Shown here: positions 41,301 through 53,429 of the stretch, piece by piece
Layout of the letters: every line of letters starts with the position of its first letter
How positions within the stretch are numbered: position 1 is the first letter of the stretch
DNA from: Oopsacas minuta
Taxonomy: Eukaryota; Porifera; Hexactinellida; Lyssacinosida; Leucopsacidae
Assembly (NCBI GenBank): GCA_024704765.1
Contig: JAKMXF010000233.1
Coordinates: 558,001 to 622,000, forward strand
DNA length: 64,000 nucleotides
Direction: 5' to 3'
Position numbers and translations under genes: made by a program
The notes under the pieces: model-generated
Database searches by the model: none
What the model was told of the DNA's origin: nothing
Seen by the model: the letters and a program-made list of their open reading frames with translations, nothing else

Positions 41301-43121
41301 AACGACGTGAAGAAAAGGTGTTAAGATTGGATATTAGCTACATGCCATATGTGTATATTTATCATAGATATGTAATATCCATTTTGTAATAGAATTTGGA
41401 CAACAGGGCAGCTTCCATAAACGGGGAACAGGGTAGCTTGGAGGTTATACTGTTATCCAACGGTTCACCCATATGGACCCACTGCAGTCTTCCGTGGACT
41501 ATCAAGGAGACCAGGTTTGAAACCACAGCTGTTAATCATACCTTAACTTCTGGTTTGTTAACAAATATTGTATTTTTAGTTTTCAACTTGTCAGTATCAG
41601 CTGTTACAACCTTTCCCCGCCCAACAGGGGGAGGTGGTCCCATCCGATTGGACAATTCAGGCGGGATTCTACCAAATGCTCTCCCTCGTCCACGAGGTCT
41701 CAAGTTGATTGGCTGTTTGGATTGTTTAGAAAATCTCACGTGTTTGTCACCTAAAATACAATAATAAATAGAATTATATGAATCTAATGTAATTACTACA
41801 TACCTCTTAACACATACTGTAGACTAATATCAGCTTCAGAACTGGAACTAGAACTAGAACTATGATTCATAGGTTTTTGATTAGGTGCTGTTATAGCTGA
41901 AGATTGATTGGAGGGATTTTTGGCGCCAGGAACTTGTCTGGGTATAAATAGGACGGATTCTGTTTTTGTAGATTTATCTGTATTAAATAATTAATTAAAA
42001 GAGATCTCCTTAATGAGGTCAATTCGGGACCATACTTAATAGGAACTAAGTAACAGCTACCCTGGAATATCCCAGGATTTACAAGAAATCAGGGGATATC
42101 TTAGCACCTTATCGATTTCTGTCTGTCCTTACAACAAATCCATGGTCTTTCCATAGAAAACTAATACAAATTCCACGATTTTGATAGTTGCCAGGTTATG
42201 AGCCAAGTTATGAGCCAGGTTATGAGGAAAATATATTCGAGATAAATATCAGGGAAATAGTTAGAAATGTATAGAAATTCCCTAATAGACTGGAAGATAT
42301 GTGACCTCTGTCCATCCGTCCGAAATGTACCAATTGGTACATGGGTACAGTCCGGGGTGGATCTGCACCTGGGGTATGCATTTTAAAAGTGTATTCTGAC
42401 ACCTTTCTGGTGAATACATGAAGTTTACTGCATATCACTTACTGTTATCTGATTGGTCAGACGAATCACTAGAACTTGAATCTGACTGAGGTGGATACTC
42501 GTTTCTGATTGGTTGGGTTCTGTTTGGAAATTTAGGCGGGGAACCTACTACAGCTGTTTTTCTCTTTGCAGTATTGGAATTGATTGGTTGAGTAAATTTA
42601 ACCTTTTTATTAGCGTTAATTCCTAAAATAAACAATAAACAAACAAACAAACAAATAAATAAAATCCAAATTCGACACCTACCTTGTTGACTCGGCTTTG
42701 TATGTGAAGTGATATTGACCCTAAATATAATATATAAAACATAGCCTCTAAAAGGTGTGAAAATATGTAACTAACATTATTGTATCTTCATCTCTGAATA
42801 TTTGTGATTTCTCACTTTTGAGTATAATCGCATCTTTCATGGATAAAGTTACAAAAGAATTTTTTGAAAGTGGAAATCTGAATTTTATCTGCTCCACTAT
42901 ATCTGCCACTAATGGAGTTTTATTAAATTCCAGAAGATGCCATGTGTCTCCAGGCAACTGAATTTTCTCATTGGAATGGAATGATAGTTTTACACGGATC
43001 ACTGGTGGAGGAATAGTTACAAAGTTCTAGAAATAGAATATTGTAAATTTTGTAATGGTTTATATACACATTTTAACACCATTATTAATAAATAACTAAC
43101 TTGATTAGCTAACAGCGTCAT
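38361..43121 (-). CDS. COIL: Coilin, Cajal-body scaffold protein
   Basis: Nine exons in phase: 43121-43101, 43026-42776, 42720-42683, 42622-42443, 41977-41804, 41750-41542, 41104-41003, 38977-38780, 38408-38361; 406 residues (human 576). The N-terminal ubiquitin-like self-association domain reads VIRVKLSFHSNEKIQLPGDT, ADIVEQIKFRFPLSKNSF. The middle is Ser-rich (SDSSSSDSSDQSD, HSSSSSSSSEAD) with an RG box (NLRPRGRGRAFGR). The C-terminal Tudor-like domain reads LQAVTSALPPKIGDVIIFK, then SDYSPVQSDYRRAKVLSYDP, and the protein ends QLIDPRILE, like human WKELIDPRLIIE. Role: nucleates Cajal bodies and snRNP assembly. Intron 7 (38978-41002) splits the Tudor domain and contains a complete same-strand NHL gene. 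Confidence 0.92.
39153..40382 (-). CDS. RING-less NHL beta-propeller protein, copy A (in coilin intron)
   Basis: Single exon, 409 residues, same strand as the host coilin gene and lying wholly within its intron 7. Residues 30-120 are a charged coiled coil (NTREEKRAAKIARQQMIDQL). Residues 145-409 form six NHL blades (ICPSGIAIHEDTHQIFVAN; CPWGIAIHRENVYVSC; QLTTDPIGHVFIADRGNSRI; EPYDVKVSRNRVYVLCP; FCLDPLNNFVISDRRSHSIR; YPQGIAITPNGRLVSVS). No RING or B-box and no signal peptide, so probably cytosolic. It resembles the C-terminal half of TRIM2/71-type proteins. Copies B (53430) and C (56170) align without gaps over the full length. About 420 bp of 5' flank is also homologous, more diverged than between B and C. 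Function unknown; a binding propeller is inferred. Confidence 0.88.
   Translation of the reverse strand: MAERYAIAPQVVDPIETHINHTIDGLIGLLNVRRVQLLELVRNTREEKRAAKIARQQMIDQLNEAQAQLQETLRENPLQSMRERIVQEMEDKMRDLRNNIPVETRLQWQCDTRDLEMSISRLGEIVQVPVGVPDYATFQTSTVATGKTGSDPGELICPSGIAIHEDTHQIFVANHLNQRVEIFSDTGEYLNQLGVGQLICPWGIAIHRENVYVSCWGDNTVSQFTLTDMSLVRKIGGRGSNNGQFNFPCQLTTDPIGHVFIADRGNSRISVHDTDLNHLRNITHQSMSEPYDVKVSRNRVYVLCPSNNPCMHVLTLEGDKIHSLITCGQGMDVLYPFSFCLDPLNNFVISDRRSHSIRVFSPEGNLLHTVGTEGHQQGMLCYPQGIAITPNGRLVSVSYNSNYCLQIYC
41158..41307. mobile_element. 154-bp MITE family copy in coilin intron
   Basis: CAGTTAACTTCAGTTATAT at the start; interior cccgcttatatcg, gtgtgaaattgtacaaatat and ctcacggtccattgagc run in the 21955 orientation. 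Confidence 0.65.
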
Positions 43122-43314
43122 AATAGAATATATTGACAGTTATCTAAAACAACAAAACAAGAAGTAAACAAATAATAGCATTTTGTTGATAACAACACAT
43201 AACACCAATAAACAACCAAAAATGAAATTCCAAAAATAGTAACATTTGAATGTATTTTAAAGAAAGTAATTAATATACACAAATTATTGTATAACTGTTT
43301 GACTAGTCGTTTAA

Positions 43315-44269
43315 TCATGTAGGACAACAAATAGACGGCGAGTTCTCATCGAGGGCTTTTTGTTCCTCAGGGGCCAGATCCGTCCTCTCATCCAAATTGA
43401 GTCGAATAGATTTATGAACCTCTTCGCCTGTGTCGGGATTATGTAGAGAGGGGAACACTTTATCCAAGAGGTTCTGAACCATCATAATCATCACCTGTTC
43501 TACGTTCTCACTCTGCTGGGCACTAGCTCGCATAAATCTTAGGTTATGCTCGTCAGCGAATTCATCGATTGATTCTTGTGGGACTACCTAGAGGTGTTAA
43601 ATATTGTGTCACATGAATAGTGATTGTTTGTCTGTTTGTTTATTTGTTTGTTTATTATCCATAATATCTCTAAATCGGTATGATGAAGCATATTAGTAGA
43701 GGTGTTACCATAATATGGTACACATGACCAACAACACCTCTACAACTATAAGATGGAGACACACGTACCTGTTCGAGGTCACATTTGTTCCCTATAATGA
43801 CCTTAGAGCAACCTTGGTCAGCAAGGTATTTGCATAAGTCTGGATACCATTTCTCCTTTAATCTATCGAATGATTTCTTACTGCTAAGATCGAATACAAG
43901 GAAAGCTCCGTGCATATCTCTGTAATAGGTGTTAGTTAGGGAATAGAATCTCTCCTGGCCTCCTAGAAGTAAATGTAAATAATAATAAGGGTGTTATGTA
44001 AATAAATAGATAATAAATGAAAGATAGACAGAGAGACGAAATAAATAACAAACAAACAAACAAACAAACAACATACCAGTATCCCATATTTGTAATTTTA
44101 CAGTTTTTCCATTACATTCCACATCTCTGACATGGAAATCTATACCAATAGTTGGTGTAGTGCTTTCTAGCCAATTACCCGTCAGGAATCTGTGTACTAG
44201 TGAGCTCTTACCAACACCTGATTCCCCTATTAAGACCACTTTAGCTAAGGTGTCATATGTCTGTGCCAT
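43315..44269 (-). CDS. Rab-family small GTPase
   Basis: Three exons, 44269-44077, 43962-43769 and 43587-43315; 219 residues. The P-loop is GESGVGKS, the switch I effector region TPTIGIDFHVRD, switch II WDTGGQERFYSLTNTYYRD, the guanine-binding motif GNKCDLEQ, and the third base-binding loop MRASAQQ (in place of the usual ETSAK). It ends SICCPT, with the two cysteines two residues from the terminus, likely for geranylgeranylation. Role: membrane-traffic GTPase. The G-3 box reads DTGGQ where most Rabs have DTAGQ. The extended C-terminal helix after VFPSLHNPDTGEE is unusual. The Rab subfamily is not assigned. Head-to-tail with coilin (194 bp). Confidence 0.9.
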
Positions 44270-46620
44270 TTGTTGACAAGTTATGTGTATATAAATGTTC
44301 TAAATCAATACTTTATATCGTAAGAATGGAAGCTCTATCAGTTATAGTAAGTAAATAGCGGGCAAGGATATATTCTGGCGGGAAGTAGCAAACTTGCTTA
44401 ATTCGTATAGTTTATGAAAACGCGGGGAAATTCACACTTTTGGCGGCAATGACACGAAATGTCAAAACAAGCGCCAAATATGTGACAGTTGGCAAAATGT
44501 AAAATGAGACAAATAGAAATAAGATAAGTGTGGCGCGTAAAAAATTAATATAAATGGAACTAAGCATATTTGTATTCAAAATGGTTGTCAAGTGTCCTTG
44601 GTGATTACAAATTGAATATCCACAGTGCAGGAATTCAATTTATAAACATTCGTAAATCAAAATTGGCAATTTATAGAAAATAAACAAGTTGTTTGTATTT
44701 ACTAGAATGAGAAAAATGTGTGAAAATATGTGTATAATATATTTGAAGAGGAATGGTTGAATACAGAGCAAATGAGGTGATGGAATGTGAAAATTAAAAG
44801 GTAAACAATCATTAGATTATATTAGTAAACAACTTTTTAGAATTTTCACAAAAACATAAACGAATAAATAAAATAATATATCGTAAATAAATTGGTAAAT
44901 AACAACAAATTAACTCGTAAACTCAACAACAAATAATCACGAAAATTGACAAAATGGAATATTTTAGGCGTTACCATGGAAACGAAAACGGAATTCACAG
45001 ATTTTTCAAAAAAATAATCCACAAAATTCCCAATATTTTTTCATATGCATATATTATTGTAAAAGTGCGCCATTTTGATTAGGAATAATAATCAAACATT
45101 CCTAATACATATCTATGTGCATACTTCCAATAGTAACTAAGCTATATACATCATAGTAATGATAGAGTCAATTGAATATTATCTAATACAAACCAATCAA
45201 ATACAATTCTACAACCCTAAACGCATAATATACGCGTCAAAAGGTAGTTCACACTTGAAGTGTTTTCTGAATTTTTCATATTTTATGATATCTAAAATAA
45301 TTGAAGAGTAACCTCGTCAATCAAAAGTGGAACTAAAATTCGTACGTTCTTTGGGTTCTCTCGACTTTTGTCCGTTCTTTGGGTACACACCAGTGCGGAC
45401 TCACGTTTTTCGACTTTAAGTTGTCCGTTAAAGCCAAAACTTCGGATAATCATAACTGTATGTATACACACACTTTATCCTTGATGCTACTTAGGAAACA
45501 AATCGATATTATCGTGTTTATTTACAAATTATATTGTTGTTGGATATTTGTTTGTTTGCTTTTGAAGGTAATTATGGTTTAGAAGACATTTGTTGGTATA
45601 TTTTAACTGTAAACAAGATGGTAAACAAACTATTTGTTTACCATCTACTCTTGACAAAATATTACACATTATTGGGTAGAAAGAGATGATTTATCAAGTA
45701 TTGATTTTGAATATGATATTTTGGAACTGAAATTTTAAACATTTTTGTTTGTAAAGACAAAATAAACAACAACAACAACAACAATATGATTAATGATAGA
45801 ATATTTGATGATTATCTAAAAATTTTTGAGTGACGAATTGTTTTTACATATTTGAGCTAAATTATACTAAAAAAATCAAAAATATTGATATAAATAACTC
45901 AGAAAATACACAAAAATATTGTTGTTATTTACATACCATTATATGCACCGTCTGGTGTTTGTTTGTGTTGACATTTTTGGGAAAAATTAGTTCCAAATGA
46001 ACTAAAGATAATTCAATAATTTTGCATTAGAATTGCTATCAAGTAAAAATCACTGTTACAATTTAACCCCAAGTGATTAACATATAACCCGCCATAGATA
46101 TATGATACCATCGCCCCCCGCGCCTAAAAATAGGACCCATACATAGAGGAGAATCCTGGCAACATGAAAAATTTATTTTGACAACATTCCATACATTCTT
46201 TCCTTAGAAATCGTTGCGTTAAAATTGCGTAAAATTTAATCATTTTACCCCATGACTTCCATTCATGAATTGGATAGGCTTACTACATACAAATGCATAA
46301 TGAAATCCATTCATGCAATACCCAATCAGATTGTATGGTTTGTCTACGTATATGTGTATTATGTTGCATTGAAAGTAATTGTGGCTTCGTGGCTTGTAAA
46401 ATCTGTTTTTGTGAATCTCTTTAGTTCCAATTCGTAATTAGATAAAGTTCCATTAGTTTAATATCTTACAACTTAGTTCAATAGTTCAATAACTTAAATT
46501 TAACAGTTTAGGCGCCATATGCAAATTTCAGGCGCCAAAATCAGAATTTACCAGCTTTTCCTTTTAGAATTTTGCGAAGTTGCAAATTGTTTGTGATAAT
46601 AACTTGGAATTCTATTTTAG
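44270..46620. other. 2.3-kb AT-rich intergenic region with spaced GCG words
   Basis: No coding exon was accepted. 44355-44540, just upstream of the Rab start, holds gcggg 44359, ggcggg 44378, cgcgggg 44421, ggcgg 44442, gcgcc 44471 and ggcgcg 44533. Near the other end, GGCGCC occurs at 46511 and again exactly 20 bp on at 46531, 90 bp before the zinc-ribbon gene. Untranslated first exons may lie here. Confidence 0.5.
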
Positions 46621-49600
46621 ATGTCACTCCCATTCGAGAGAAGTATGGGACAAGATAACATTCATCAAATTCCTAAGCTACAAGACCCTAGAAACCAGAT
46701 TGGTAGATGGGAATGCACTCAATGTAAACATGAATACATTGTTCCTCCTTTGCAGGTTACTGAAAAAAATAAACAAATAAATACAAACAATTAGCAATAA
46801 TTTATATAATTATATCATTTTAGGGAGTTTGTACACTCTGCCACTGTGAAGTTGTTCGACTAATGGATGCATTCCAGAGACATGGTGAGATAAACTGGCG
46901 CCAAAAGGTGTCAAAACTGTAGTTACATATTTCTAAATTTAGGTCAGCCACGGTTCAATCTCTATACACCAACTGCACCACAAGTAATCCCGCCTAATCC
47001 ACACATCAACTCACAACCTGATAGGTCAATATCTGGCCATCTCCATAACATTCCTAACTTGTGTTACATAACAACGGTGGCAGCTCCTGATGAGTGTTAT
47101 GACATGGTTAGTAAACATAAATAACAACAAACAACACATTGTATTATTTAGTTATATTTGTAGCTATCCGCAAGCTGGCTAAACTATCAATTATTAATTT
47201 TGCTAAGAACTGAGACAGACCCACTTGTCTCCTATAAAGAGTTTGGAGCCCTTTTGAAAGGTGTGAAAGGAACACTTTTGAAAGATATTCTATCTTCCAT
47301 GAGAGAGAGGGCTGTTTGTCTGCATGACTACCATCTGGAATGTTTTAGAAGGGTAAGTATATTTGTTTGTTTACTTGTTTGTTTACTTGTGTGTTTATTT
47401 GTTTGTTAGTTTGCTTGTGTGTTGTTTACATTAAACTCCAGTTATAACTATTACAATACAATATGTGTATATAGGAATTACACTTTAACAGAATAAAGAC
47501 CAGCTTTATAACACTTCGTATATTCTTAAGAATATGTGCTAAAATGGAACTAACACCTTTAGAATATATGAAACACTTACTATATATAAATACAGACGAT
47601 CAGTTGGTATATACCCTCCCAGTATATGATGATAATCAACCAGTCATCAGGGATCCAATTATGACAGTTCCAAATGGAACTATGCAGCCTATACATGTAA
47701 GTAAATACCATAGACTCCTTAGCGATAGTTGTTATGTAATGGAATGTTCATTGAATGTATTGAACTGGAATTATAAAGTGTACCCAAGGGGTAAACTGCC
47801 CCTCTTAATAACTTTTGCAAATATTATAAATATACGAATTCTTATAGCCATCAAATTTCCTACCTCCAACGATGCCACAATTTCACATGTCGACACTACG
47901 CCACAAACCACCTATGCCATATGTACATTCACACCACAAACAAGTGCTCTCACCTCGTAAACCCAAACTCAACATTCCACAGAATATAAACAACTTCACA
48001 GCTAAAACTGTCAATAACGACAACAATATTATTGGTCCCAACTGCAGTGATATTTCCCCAGAATTACAAATTTGTAATCCAATTGGTGAAGATTTGTATA
48101 AACACCCTCTTCCTAGAGGTATATTATCGTTTTATTATTGTTTATATGGTTGTTTACTATTAATGTTATTTGATTAACAGGTTGTGCAACTGTGAAAACA
48201 CAGATACATGACATACCAACATCATCAGATGGTTGCCAGGGACCTATTACACCAGACACTCCTAGTATAGAGAGATTAGACTCAGTGAGTACTCCTAGTC
48301 CTGCTCCATTGACTCCAGGAGCAGAAATTATGGACACAAATGGTAAACAATAACAAAATGGTGTAAACATGTAAATAAGAACAACAGCAGGAGTCCACAG
48401 GATCTCAAAATGTGTATGGGGGGTCCAAGAGTTGGGTCCCCCTGTCCTATTGTATGAATTTATTTGTTATATTTATAGAAGCACTACCAGATGCTCGTAT
48501 ACTCCGATTGTTAGATGGTCAGGACATTATCCTCCTTATGAAGGGAGGAGAGCCGCATCTAGCAACACCTCTGCTATATATTGTATTCCCTCAGCTCAAA
48601 CGACATCATATCGATTGTACAAAGTTTGTTGTTATTTGTATAAGAACACTGTAGGCAATCCGTTTTCATGAATTTCTAACACCTCCGTGTTTACATAGGA
48701 GACACCAATTTGGAAATTTGCAAATAAGTATTATTTCGAATAATTATCCGCTAAACATAAACAACAACAAACACTGTTCATTAATTAGTTCCAATAGGAA
48801 CAGACAAGACCTGAACTTACATCCTAAAAATAGTACACAACTAGAAGTAAGAATGTTAAGAGAGTTTGGTATGGTAGGAAGGAAGACATTCAGATGTTTG
48901 TTATTCAGCCTAAGTGACGTTGTGAAAATGGTTAAGAAAGTGGATGTACCAATTCCTGAGTGTATACAGCGGGTAATCAACGGAGAGGTTAGTATACATA
49001 CATACGGTCTATTCTGGGGGGGGGGGGATTTATCGGTTTCAAGCCTGCATTTTCATATTTTACAACACTTTGCATAAGACTTAACACCTCGGGAAATAAT
49101 AATTAGTAGGTGTTAAGCCGAGTACTACTGTATTGTAACTGATTTTATTTACTAAATCACCAGATTTCGGAATTTTCCCTGGAATTCTTGTAACACCTGG
49201 CATAATACAGGATTCCCGTGAGGGCAATTATGCATATTGTCCGGATTAAACTGAGAATTCCATAATTGATTCTATGAAACTCTAATTGTTATTCTTTCAA
49301 TCGCAGACCCCAGGAAATTCTAGGCACTGGTTTGTATATTTTGACATCTGTCAGAAATTGGAGTGTATAATTGATGTTGATTTTAGATCCCAGAGGAGCG
49401 GGCATCACTTCTGACACCTGTGAGGTTAGGAAATGGATTCATAAACAAACCTGTTGGAAATCCTGATAAACAAAAACACAAACAAAATTCAACTGATAAA
49501 GTGAATGACAACAACTCAATACTTGATTGGCCAATGGAAGATAATGATATGAAATATAGCTCTAACGTAAATACAAATATTTGTGACAACAATAAGGTGA

Positions 49601-52600
49601 CTAATATATTAATAAACTAATATCTGGGGTTATATAAGGTGTGAAAATATGATTAATATAGATTTGTCTATAGCGTATAACACCATTTCTTCCTACATCT
49701 CAATCAGCTGTTCAGAGTATTCTGCAAAATAGTAACAAAGATGGACTCACTATTGATTCTGTTGTTTTAAATAATGTAAGTAGTAAACAAATACAAATAC
49801 AATAATAAACAAACAAGCAATTTATATACATATTCTCTCTCATAGCAAGACCTCTCCTGTCTCCCAAAATTCATAGACCTGCCCCCTATCTTACCAGAGG
49901 GCCTAGAGGAACTTGGTCCTGAGTTCTACTCAGCTTCAGAGGGACAATTCTACTCAGCACTAACAACAGAAATGGGTAGAGTAGCATTATTAGCACTTTC
50001 TTTCAAAGGATTCATGATATGCCTGAAGGAGCTGTATCTTAATTATTTGAGCCATGCAGGTAACAGACATACTATGAAGTTTAAGATGAGAAAGTTAGTT
50101 CAGTTCCATAATATGATTTGTATTTTTATTCTGTAAATAATAGTGCATTTTAATACTTACACAAACACACTTAGTGCCTTCAAATATAGTGCCTACAAAT
50201 ATAGTGCCTTCAAATATAGTGCCTCCAAATATAGTGCCTTCAAATATAGTGCCTACAAATATAGTGCCTTCAAATATAGTGCCTCCAAATATAGTGCCTC
50301 CAAATATAGTGCCTCCAAATATAGTGCCTTCAAATATAGTGCCTCCAAATATAGTGCCTCCAAATATAGTGCCTTCAAATATAGTGCCTACAAATATAGT
50401 GCCTTCAAATATAGTGCCTCCAAATATAGTGCCTTCAAATATAGTGCCTCCAAATATAGTGCCTCCAAATATAGTGCCTCCAAATATAGTGCCTCCAAAT
50501 ATAGTGCCTCCAAATATAGTGCCTCCAAATATAGTGCCTCCAAATATAGTGCCTCCAAATATAGTGCCTTCAAATATAGTGCCTTCATATTCAGCTGTTG
50601 GCACAGTTGATAATTTTCGGTTTTGCTATATTTATTGATATATGTTATGGAACTTGAACCTTGAGGTCCGGGAAATGTCCGATTGACATCACAATTGGTA
50701 CATGGGTACATTTTAGGTGTTAATGTGTACCTAAATTTTGCAATTTCTGAGTTAGTATTTTCACACCTTTTTGACGATTAATCATATTCCAAATTATTTT
50801 CCTAAAATAAACAACGTGTAGTGGGAATTTTTATGATGTTAAGTAACAGATACAAATTGTGATTAATCATATTTTAACACCTCTCCAGATTAGGTATAAC
50901 AAGCATGAAAGCGACCAGTTGGCAAAGACATAAATTAGTGGACCTAAAAGCTCTTCCTAGTCTCTGTTCCATTTGTGGATTAATAACATTATCAGAAGCT
51001 AAGAGATTATGCTCTGCTTATAAGTTCTCATTTCCTAACACCTTAGATAATCTAATTAGTCTTACAGATAAGAAATGTAAAAATAGATTATTTGTGTCAA
51101 TACCTCTCAGTGTTTTGGAGGTTAAACCAAAATCTCCTTCAGGTTTGTTTGTTTGTTTGCTTGCTTGTTCGTTTATGTAATTTGTTTGCTTGTTTGCTTG
51201 ATTGTTTACTTACTTGATTGTATATTTGTTTGTTTATTTAGAAAACACAGTCAAATCTGAAATATCAAGTGGAGATGAGAGCGAGACAAGAATTACTAAC
51301 GGACAATATCAAAGTGTCAAAAAAATCACATATGCTAAAGAAGAGGTAAACAAAATACGTCATAATGTTCTCTCCATTTTAACAATTTTAACCAATAGAA
51401 TGCTAAAGTTATGAAGATGTATCTTGCCCAACAACCACTTAACAACTTTGCTACGCCTACTCGCGCGCCTAAAACTACAAAACCTAACCTTAGCAACGCA
51501 ATAGGTACAAAGAAATGCAAAGAATGTGGCCTTGTCCAATCAAGATTTGCTAAGAAATGCTCTCAATGTCATGCCTACCTCCAGGGGTCTCCCTGTCCGA
51601 AGTGTGAAAAATTGAATATAGCGTATTATAGTCACTGCTATTCCTGCTTTACTAAACTTGATAGAAGTAGAAGTGATGACGTAATCAAGCCTAGAGGGTT
51701 AGTTCCAGTTAGATTGCTTCGTATTCTTACCATCCTAATTATATTAAGTGTGAGTATCACATGATTAATCATATTTTCACACCTTTTGGTGAATATTTCA
51801 AAGTTGTCCTAGAGATTAGCTTCCACTGTTAATTAGAGGTAAACAGGGACGGAAAATTAGATTTTGACACTTCCAAATGTCTATCATGAGTATTGACACA
51901 CAATATTAACATTCTTTGCAAAAATAGTTATTGGTTGTTTCCTATAGTCGTATATCAAAGAAGAAGCTTGGAATGTTACCAAACCCTTTAGTTCCAGTTC
52001 TAGTTCCAGATAAACAAAATAGAACTAACACTCCACCAGTTCAAGTTTCATGTATCCGTTGTGGGAAAATAAAAAATACAGGAAAATTCAACTGTCTTAG
52101 ATGTGGAACTATGTTTAAAGTTAGTTCCAGTAAGAAACATGACAACCAAGATGGCCCACAGGAAAGTACTACTATGGAAGATGAATTCTATAATTCTCAT
52201 TCAGGTATGTTATTGCCACAAAAGGTGTGAAAATATGAATATTTAATGCATTTTTTAGATTTGAAGATTGTACTAGAATTATTTGAAAGTTTAAAAGAAC
52301 TGGATTTGGTTTCAGTTCTGGTTCCACTTGTATCTAAAATTAGAACTGAGACCCTGGAAGCAATAGAGAGACAGGAACAGCTGCTTAATGGTATGATTAT
52401 TTACATTTTAACACCCTTGGACAGAGGACATAACATATAATCACATACCACATTCCATGAATCATAGCATTCTATACATGAATATATTCACCAACTCCCT
52501 AACATCCTTCTGTGACGTGAAATGTCCCAGTTTCCATGGTTACCTCGTTGGTATTCGGCTACAACCCTCAGCGAGGGAGGGTATCATTGAAGGGGCTACT

Positions 52601-52896
52601 ATTATGACTTAATTGTTAAATGCTTTCCATATTTTCACACCTTTTTAACAGGTTTGGAAAGTCAAAAGATAACAACTTTGACACAATCAACAGCTGTTAA
52701 TGAAAAAGAAAAATTAGAATCCAAAATCGCAAAATTGAACGAACAACTCTCTGCCACATCTCAAGAAATAGCAATCACAAATCAACAAATACAAACAAAC
52801 AAACAAATTCTGTTACACAAAGACAACAAAATTATTGAGAAAAGACACTGCGTCAATGATTGTGAAAAATTTCTACTCATGCTACCCAGACCGTAA
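46621..52896 (+). CDS. Large multi-zinc-ribbon protein, unrecognised
   Basis: Eighteen exons joined in phase, 1144 residues. Exons: 46621-46755, 46824-46884, 46943-47106, 47164-47352, 47475-47696, 47848-48118, 48181-48342, 48479-48650, 48699-48987, 49387-49596, 49716-49775, 49846-50059, 50894-51142, 51242-51345, 51399-51697, 51948-52204, 52259-52390, 52652-52896. An N-terminal zinc ribbon spans C32-x2-C35 to C48-x2-C51. Helical regions follow (FGALLKGVKGTLLKDILSSM) with a Pro/Ser-rich linker. Near residues 874-917 lies a double zinc ribbon, two units of C-x2-C-x10-C-x2-C, and a third unit (CIRCGKIKNTGKFNCLRC) follows. The protein ends in a coiled coil (KEKLESKIAKLNEQLSATSQ). The double ribbon resembles the DZR fold of DZANK1, but the rest does not match what I know. 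Possibly a scaffold for nucleic acid or protein binding. Junctions at 48650/48699, 49716 and 51697/51948 were chosen on phase and are less certain. Confidence 0.7.
50172..50592. repeat. 15-bp minisatellite, about 28 copies, in intron
   Basis: Unit aaatatagtgcctNc, where N is t, c or a; copy number about 28, otherwise nearly exact. The order of N is T-A-T-C-T-A-T-C-C-C-T-C-C-T-A-T-C-T-C, then a run of C, then T-T. It sits in the zinc-ribbon gene intron 50060-50893. Because 15 is divisible by three it creates long open frames in several frames on both strands; these are not genes. Confidence 0.97.
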
Positions 52897-53429
52897 ATCA
52901 TCACTTCTATAATAATACATAATATTTATCGCATTTTTAATGTATAATTGGTTGCTATGTCTGCATTAGAGTGTATTTACACATATTTGTTTGTATATTC
53001 GTTGTCAAGCAAGTAATGATTAAATTTATTAATATAATATGAAGTTTAGATTCATCGCGAAAAGGCAATCTTATTGGTTCAATACTGGATTCAAAGGTGT
53101 GAAATCTAAACAAATATAATTCTAAAACAACAAACAACAAATATTAAAGAAATAATTAAAATAGGAAATTTGATATTTTGTTATTGCAAATTATACAAAA
53201 TAAGTTTACTGAGAGAGAACTTTCAATCACATTCCTTACAGTATCCTAGCAACGAGACACAATAACAAACACCTGCATAACCTCGTGTTTATTCTAACAA
53301 GAAATATACTCACATCATCTGATTATTGTTGTTTGTTTACTTGTTATTCACACATTAATATTACAGATATAAGTACACAAGATATCCCTAGCAACCAATT
53401 CATAACTCAACTATTCTACAATTATCAAA

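Noticed and set aside
50095-50711. Several 100-170-residue open frames on both strands with five-residue repeats
   Set aside because: All are products of the 15-bp minisatellite, which stays open in several frames. They lie in an intron and contradict each other.
51698-51749. Longer version of the zinc-ribbon exon ending at gtgagt 51750
   Set aside because: It adds a hydrophobic tail and leaves the wrong phase for the exon at 51948; the gttagt donor after 51697 fits.
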